Assembly (NCBI GenBank): GCA_003225315.1
Contig: QHZD01000018.1
Location: forward strand, 62,001-126,000
Source of the DNA: Acidobacteriota bacterium
GTDB taxonomy: Bacteria; Acidobacteriota; Terriglobia; Acidiferrales; UBA7541
DNA: 64,000 nucleotides
Direction of reading: 5' to 3'
Part shown: one piece after another, positions 60,901 through 64,000 of the stretch
Layout of the letters: the number at the start of each line of letters is the position of its first letter
Position numbering within the stretch: position 1 is the stretch's first letter
Made by a program: the position numbers and the translations under genes
Notes under the pieces: generated by a model
What the model saw: only the letters and a program-made list of their open reading frames with translations
Database searches by the model: none
Told to the model about the DNA's origin: nothing

Positions 60901-61039
60901 TCTGAGCACGTTTGGGGTCAGGGCGCCCTATATTGTCTTGAGCATGCAAGGGAGAGGGCATCTGTGCCTTGTGGGCGGGAACCTGCGCAGACAAGAATAG
61001 CGACAAGACCAGAAACGCGCTGAGGCGGAGGATGCGCAT
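57998..61039 (-). CDS. Secretin (type II/IV-pilus type) with inserted seven-repeat FG-GAP propeller
   Basis: A 1013-residue outer-membrane secretin. Signal peptide RILRLSAFLVLSLFLSAQ; TPR-like helices (~43-140); an STN-like short domain (~160-235); a secretin-N module (~250-308); the first half of the secretin barrel (GEVMLEIEFLEVDRNKARAL, ~311-330, to VGDRYPITLSL, ~427-437); then ~430 residues of FG-GAP repeats; then the second half (YVDLGVKIKATPTLHSNNEV; GIPIISNRTLTQTVRVKQDE; TVIGGLTDTEETRSITGLPG; TELLILVTPRKLRL, ~867-985) and a Pro-rich end. Blades 3 and 5 keep calcium-type motifs (DFNGDGLLD, DLNADGVLD). Start 61039 is chosen for the signal peptide; the frame is open to 61228. No pilus or type II genes are adjacent. 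Confidence 0.9.
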   Translation of the reverse strand: MRILRLSAFLVLSLFLSAQVPAHKAQMPSPLHAQDNIGRPDPKRAQKAAERGDKAAAAGRFEEALAAYEEAARYAPQDAAIIERGAALRSKLVRAYVEAAERDALAGLLTEATEELGAALRIDPGNTIVEERLGQLTAMEDSPRAKSTAKISGLPRLQAQAVKRKLDLRGDTKTVYEQLAALFGVKAAFDPDVVARNVQLRVDDVDFYTAIALLGGQTGTFWRPLNPTLFFVAPDTAEKRRQYGLQAEQTFPLSAAVAPEDATELLRILRDITGGTRIDIDTRSRTITMRDTPERLALAGELIQQLERARGEVMLEIEFLEVDRNKARALGITPPASSQLISLNTNDVNKLKSSTTLTNLLTNIQQIFAGKGFSSIPAVAVVGGGLSTFLLTLPSAAMDFSDSLSLVQSGRQVLLRAQSGKPASFFVGDRYPITLSLLSGSVGNSAALTGLPGSTVFPQTSFTVGANPSALVANNFTGGALPDLAVVFDDPKANTLVILQNQDNGNFAQVTPSPITLDAKETGQVAIGTGVFRNDLTKFPTTQPPDVVLVNSTSNNVSVLLGSVDANGKANGLFTEAPGSPFAVGNNPRSVVVADFNGDGLLDFAVANQGDNSISLFRGQGDGTFTEFPGSPFKLTNTTAISEAAPVAMVSGNFRNRTNTVNNAAEQDLAVVNQGSNNISILLSSVDQNLNVTLVEAAGSPISVGTTPVAIATGDLNADGVLDLAVVNQGSATVSILLGSSNLDGMFKEATGSPLPTSSTPAGIVIANFANGTVPDLAVTNKGSNTIGVYLGQGQGTFASRIELNTPTRPSALIASALTTSGLPDVALVSQDPAATQGVVTIIQDSTNFANSSTVGVAQTPYPASEYVDLGVKIKATPTLHSNNEVTLLLEFEIRSLSGSSVNGIPIISNRTLTQTVRVKQDEPTVIGGLTDTEETRSITGLPGFANLPIAGYVFGGRKNSNQDTELLILVTPRKLRLADHLTRTIFAGRGDTGGRGAASPGTLQSPAPPPQQ

Positions 61040-61096
61040 AAACGTCAGAATAGGATAACCTAACTTCGCAGAGCATATAGGACTAGGCTGGTCCGG

Positions 61097-61153
61097 TTGA
61101 CGGAAGTCACTGGTTGCGGTAGACTTAAATCGTAGTTGCAATTCATTTACAAC
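61097..61153 (+). promoter_or_regulatory. Promoter and Fur-like palindrome upstream of the iron permease
   Basis: TTGACG (61097-61102), 17 nt, TAGACT (61120-61125) form a promoter pointing to the FTR1 gene. Directly after it, GTTGCAATTCATTTACAAC (61135-61153) is an imperfect palindrome (14 of 19 positions symmetric) that matches 10 of 14 fixed bases of the 7-1-7 Fur consensus. Fur control is inference. Confidence 0.5.
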
Positions 61154-61163
61154 TGGAGTTCTC

Positions 61164-62426
61164 GTGCTTTCGGCTCTCCTTATCGCACTCCGTGAAGGCG
61201 TCGAAGCTTCGCTCGTCGTCGGCATCATTCTTGTCTATCTCTCGCGAACAGGCCGCGAGCACCTTGCGCGGTTCGTGTGGTACGGCGTTGCGGCCGCCGC
61301 GGCGCTGAGCCTGGGAGTGGCCGTGGCGCTGGAACGCTGGGGCATCAGCGAAGACGGCTTCGAGGGGCTAATGCTCCTTGTTGCTTCGGTCTTCGTTGTT
61401 ACGATGATCGTATGGATGAACCGCGTTGCGCGCCACCTGAAAAAAGAAATTGAGGCCAAGGTGGAGGCCTATGCGGGGAAGGCCGGCAGGGCGGCGGGCT
61501 GGGGGATTTTTCTTTTTGTTTTCCTGATGGTTCTGCGCGAAGGGGCGGAGCTGGCGCTGATTCTGCGAGCCGTGGAGCTTTCGAGCGAAGGCTTGCAAAC
61601 GTGGATTGGGACGATTATTGGAATTTCCGGGGCTGTCGCGGTGGGGCTTTTCTTTTTCAAGGGCACGCTGCGGATTCCGCTGCACCGTTTTTTTGCGGCG
61701 ACGAGCGTCATTCTGATGCTGGTGGCGTTTCAACTGGCGCTTACCGGGCTGCATGAGCTGAGCGAAGCGCGCTGGCTGCCTTCGAGCAAGGCGGAAATGG
61801 CGATTCTGGGACCAATTGTGCGGAACGAGCTGTTCTTTTTCGTGTTCATCTTCGGAGCCGCGGCGCTGTTGATTCTGCGCGAATGGCAGTCGGCGAAGCG
61901 TGACAAGAGCGCTCAAGAGACAATGAACGACGCAGAGAAGCGTTTGCTGGAATCGCAAAGCCGGCGGCAGCGGAATTGGATGATGGCTGCGGCAATCGCG
62001 TCCCTCACAGTGATTCTGGTGCTGACGGCGGATTTCATTTATGCGCGGGCGAATTCGGCGCCGCCGGCGGCGCGACCGATCAATGCCGGTGGCGACGTCG
62101 TGCGCGTGCCGGTCAGCGAAGTTCAGGATGGGAGCATGCATCTTTTCACCGTGAATGCGGGCGGGCAATCGCTGCGGTTCATGATCATCAAGAAACCGAA
62201 CGGATGGGGAGTGGCGCTGGACGCCTGCCGGATTTGCGGGGCGGAAGGCTACCGGCAAGATGGACAGAACGTGATCTGCCGGCACTGCGCTTCGGCGATT
62301 TACATTCCGTCGATTGGCGATCAGGGCGGATGCAATCCCATCGGCGTGCCATCACACTTGGATGGCGGAGAGTTGGTAATCGATATTTCGTCGTTGACGC
62401 AGGCCGCAAAGGAGATTCCGCAGTAG
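61164..62426 (+). CDS. Fused FTR1-type iron permease and DUF2318 (FtrD/Cj1660-like) protein
   Basis: A 420-residue inner-membrane protein. The N-terminal half is FTR1-like, with two REGxE iron motifs on helices: REGVE (residues 10-14) and REGAE (125-129); seven helices are predicted. After an eighth helix (~272-293), the C-terminal ~120 residues match DUF2318, with cysteines C355, C358, C372, C375 and C390 (DACRICGAEGYRQDGQNVIC; RHCASAIYIPSIGDQGGCNP), probably binding a metal or Fe-S cluster outside. In the Campylobacter P19 system these two parts are separate proteins (Cj1658 and Cj1660). GTG 61164 follows GGAG. Confidence 0.88.
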   Translation: MLSALLIALREGVEASLVVGIILVYLSRTGREHLARFVWYGVAAAAALSLGVAVALERWGISEDGFEGLMLLVASVFVVTMIVWMNRVARHLKKEIEAKVEAYAGKAGRAAGWGIFLFVFLMVLREGAELALILRAVELSSEGLQTWIGTIIGISGAVAVGLFFFKGTLRIPLHRFFAATSVILMLVAFQLALTGLHELSEARWLPSSKAEMAILGPIVRNELFFFVFIFGAAALLILREWQSAKRDKSAQETMNDAEKRLLESQSRRQRNWMMAAAIASLTVILVLTADFIYARANSAPPAARPINAGGDVVRVPVSEVQDGSMHLFTVNAGGQSLRFMIIKKPNGWGVALDACRICGAEGYRQDGQNVICRHCASAIYIPSIGDQGGCNPIGVPSHLDGGELVIDISSLTQAAKEIPQ

Positions 62427-62466
62427 GGGCACGAACGACCGCGCGCCTAAGGCTGTCTTTTACATC

Positions 62467-63774
62467 ATGTTTCTAAGAATTGTTGCTGATTCGTTTGGAC
62501 GCCGTCCGCGCCATAAGCTCCTTACCGGGGCGGCGCTGGCGCTGGGCATGGGAGTAGTCACTGCGGCCTTGAGCGTGTCGTTGGATGTGGGCGACCGGCT
62601 GGCGAAAGAATTCCGGAGTTTGGGCGCGAATCTTGTGGTGACGCCGCAAGCGGATTCGCTGCCATTGGAGATTGGCGGCGTGGACTTCCGGCCGGTGAAT
62701 GCGGGCGCTTACCTGCCGGAAGCAGACCTGCCAAAATTGAAGACCATTTTCTGGCACAACAATATTATGGGCTTCAGTCCAATTCTCGAAGTTCCGATTG
62801 AGGCTTGGTCGCCGGCTTCCCAGACTTGGATTACTCCCGCTGTCGCAGGCCATACGTCCTTGATTGGGACCTGGGCGCAACACCGTGTCGAAATTCCCGA
62901 CGGCGCGACATTTCTCACTGGAGTGGTGAAAACAAATCCTTGGTGGGGTGTCCAGGGACAGTGGTTTGGCGAAGACTCGCTGCAATGTGTTGTCGGAGTG
63001 AATCTCTCAAGAAGAATTGGAGCAAAAATAGGCGATGATTTGAACGTAAGTTCCGGAGACCACGCAAAATGGGTCACCTTGAAAGTCGTAGGTCTTCTTT
63101 CGTCAGGCGGGTCCGAGGATGAGAGTGTTCTCGCTCCACTTTCAATTGCGCAACAACTTGCGGGCAAACCGGAGCAGTATCGCAAATTGTATGTGAGCGC
63201 GCTGACTAAACCGGAAGACGATTTCGCGCGGCGCGATCCGAAGACGATGAGCGCTGGCGAATTCGAGAAGTGGTCCTGCAGTCCCTATGTCTCCTCGATT
63301 GCCTATTCTATTAAACAGGTCCTGCCCGGGGCCGATGTTCGCGTGATTCGGCGCGTGGCGGAAGGTGAAGGGCAGATTCTCACGCGTATGCGCATGCTGC
63401 TGTGGCTGGTCACAGGCGCGGCGCTGCTCGCTGCGGTGCAGGCCGTTGGGGCGTCTTCGGCGGCTTCGGTGATTGAACGGCGCACGGAAATTGGCTTAAT
63501 GAAGGCGCTGGGTGCGGGCTCCGGCACCGTGGGATTCCTGCTTGCGGCAGAACAGCTTTTGCTCGCGTTCGTGGGCGGGGGAGTCGGTTACTCGCTGGGG
63601 ATTGTTCTGGCGCGCCTCCTGGGACAAAAAATCTTTGGCGCGGCACCGGAATCATCTTTGATTGTCTTTCTTGTGGTTATTGCGCTTGCTGCCGGTGTCA
63701 CCTTTCTGGGCAGCGCGCTTCCGCTGCGTCGCGCTTCGCAATACGAGCCGGCGCCAATCCTGCGAGGCGAATGA
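62467..63774 (+). CDS. FtsX/MacB-type ABC transporter permease
   Basis: A 435-residue permease. Helix 1 (~18-38, LLTGAALALGMGVVTAALSV) precedes a large extracytoplasmic domain (~60-300; GANLVVTPQADSLPLEIGGV) and three C-terminal helices (~308-335, ~345-385, ~390-420). The coupling-type sequence SVIERRTEIGLMKALGAGSG is present. In the P19 iron system two such permeases (Cj1661 and Cj1662 types) follow the FTR1 and DUF2318 genes, matching this order. It ends ATGA-overlapping the next gene. Confidence 0.88.
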   Translation: MFLRIVADSFGRRPRHKLLTGAALALGMGVVTAALSVSLDVGDRLAKEFRSLGANLVVTPQADSLPLEIGGVDFRPVNAGAYLPEADLPKLKTIFWHNNIMGFSPILEVPIEAWSPASQTWITPAVAGHTSLIGTWAQHRVEIPDGATFLTGVVKTNPWWGVQGQWFGEDSLQCVVGVNLSRRIGAKIGDDLNVSSGDHAKWVTLKVVGLLSSGGSEDESVLAPLSIAQQLAGKPEQYRKLYVSALTKPEDDFARRDPKTMSAGEFEKWSCSPYVSSIAYSIKQVLPGADVRVIRRVAEGEGQILTRMRMLLWLVTGAALLAAVQAVGASSAASVIERRTEIGLMKALGAGSGTVGFLLAAEQLLLAFVGGGVGYSLGIVLARLLGQKIFGAAPESSLIVFLVVIALAAGVTFLGSALPLRRASQYEPAPILRGE

Positions 63775-64000
63775 TGCCAGGCTCTCGCGCGACAAACAAA
63801 GCCATGTTCTGGCGGATCATTAGGCGATTGCTTGGAGCCAACCGCGGACGCCTTTTCGTGATGCTGCTCGCGCTCGGAGCTGGTGCCGCCGTGACCGCCG
63901 CGCTGCTCAATTTGCAAGTGGACGCCAAGCGCCGCCTCACCACCGAATTTCGGGCTTTTGGACCGAACGTGCTAATTCTCCCGAAAGGTTCATCGTTTTC
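63774..64000 (+). CDS. Second FtsX-type ABC permease (3' end outside window)
   Basis: The frame begins at ATG 63774, overlapping the preceding stop (ATGATG...), or at the internal ATG 63804. About 76 residues are visible: MFWRIIRRLLGANRGRLFVM, then LLALGAGAAVTAALLNLQVD (helix 1), and FGPNVLILPKGSSF at the start of the extracytoplasmic domain. This parallels the upstream permease. An ABC ATPase is expected beyond the window by analogy with the P19 system; not seen here. Confidence 0.8.
   Translation, partial: MPGSRATNKAMFWRIIRRLLGANRGRLFVMLLALGAGAAVTAALLNLQVDAKRRLTTEFRAFGPNVLILPKGSSF

Overview
The window is a GC-rich, densely coded stretch of a Gram-negative-type (diderm) bacterial chromosome. 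It encodes BamA, a Skp/OmpH-like chaperone, LolC/LolD-type transporter parts and a secretin. Gene content and sequence style suggest an Acidobacteriota-like genome: RpoC beginning MYRSSPYDR, an RpoB with an N-terminal cysteine-rich insert, an XRE regulator with a zinc ribbon, a ToxR-like winged-helix protein with a C-terminal membrane anchor, and large secreted beta-propeller proteins. That placement is inference; no 16S gene is present.

Layout. 1-13334: the classical translation/transcription cluster tuf (partial)-rpmG-tRNA-Trp-secE-nusG-rplK-rplA-rplJ-rplL-rpoB-rpoC, with hairpins before rpoB and rpoC and a strong terminator after rpoC. 13477-17634: a triple-PAS hybrid histidine kinase, a secreted protein of unknown function and a small putative DNA-binding protein. 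17867-21601 (minus): a decayed DinB-family pseudogene, then ispG-gatC-gatA with a hairpin cluster between gatC and gatA. 21664-24652: regulators (MarR, membrane-anchored winged helix, Zn-ribbon XRE) and an HD-domain protein. 24729-28512 (minus): an ECF sigma / zinc-finger anti-sigma / DUF4097 / shikimate kinase / secreted protein run. 29576-35930: lysS-lolC-lolD-clpC. 36007-44405: bamA, a giant propeller lipoprotein and an OmpH/Skp-like protein. 44669-46757: a degenerate GGDEF protein and two small membrane proteins. 47382-50802: an accessory stretch with two VapBC toxin-antitoxin modules, a VOC protein, a coiled-coil secreted protein and dispersed hairpin repeats. 50997-57848: rimP-nusA-infB-ylxP-rbfA-truB with a promoter and a terminator-like leader hairpin. 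57998-61039 (minus): a secretin interrupted by a seven-repeat FG-GAP propeller. 61164-64000: a fused FTR1-DUF2318 iron permease followed by two FtsX-type ABC permeases (the second runs off the window).

How they work together. Most of the window is core information processing (ribosome, RNA polymerase, Nus factors, tRNA charging) and envelope biogenesis. The most unusual items are the secretin with a propeller inserted into its barrel-forming domain, the zinc-ribbon insert in RpoB, and the iron-uptake-like operon at the right edge, which resembles a rearranged P19/FTR1 system. Mobile-element genes, CRISPR arrays and rRNA genes were not seen.
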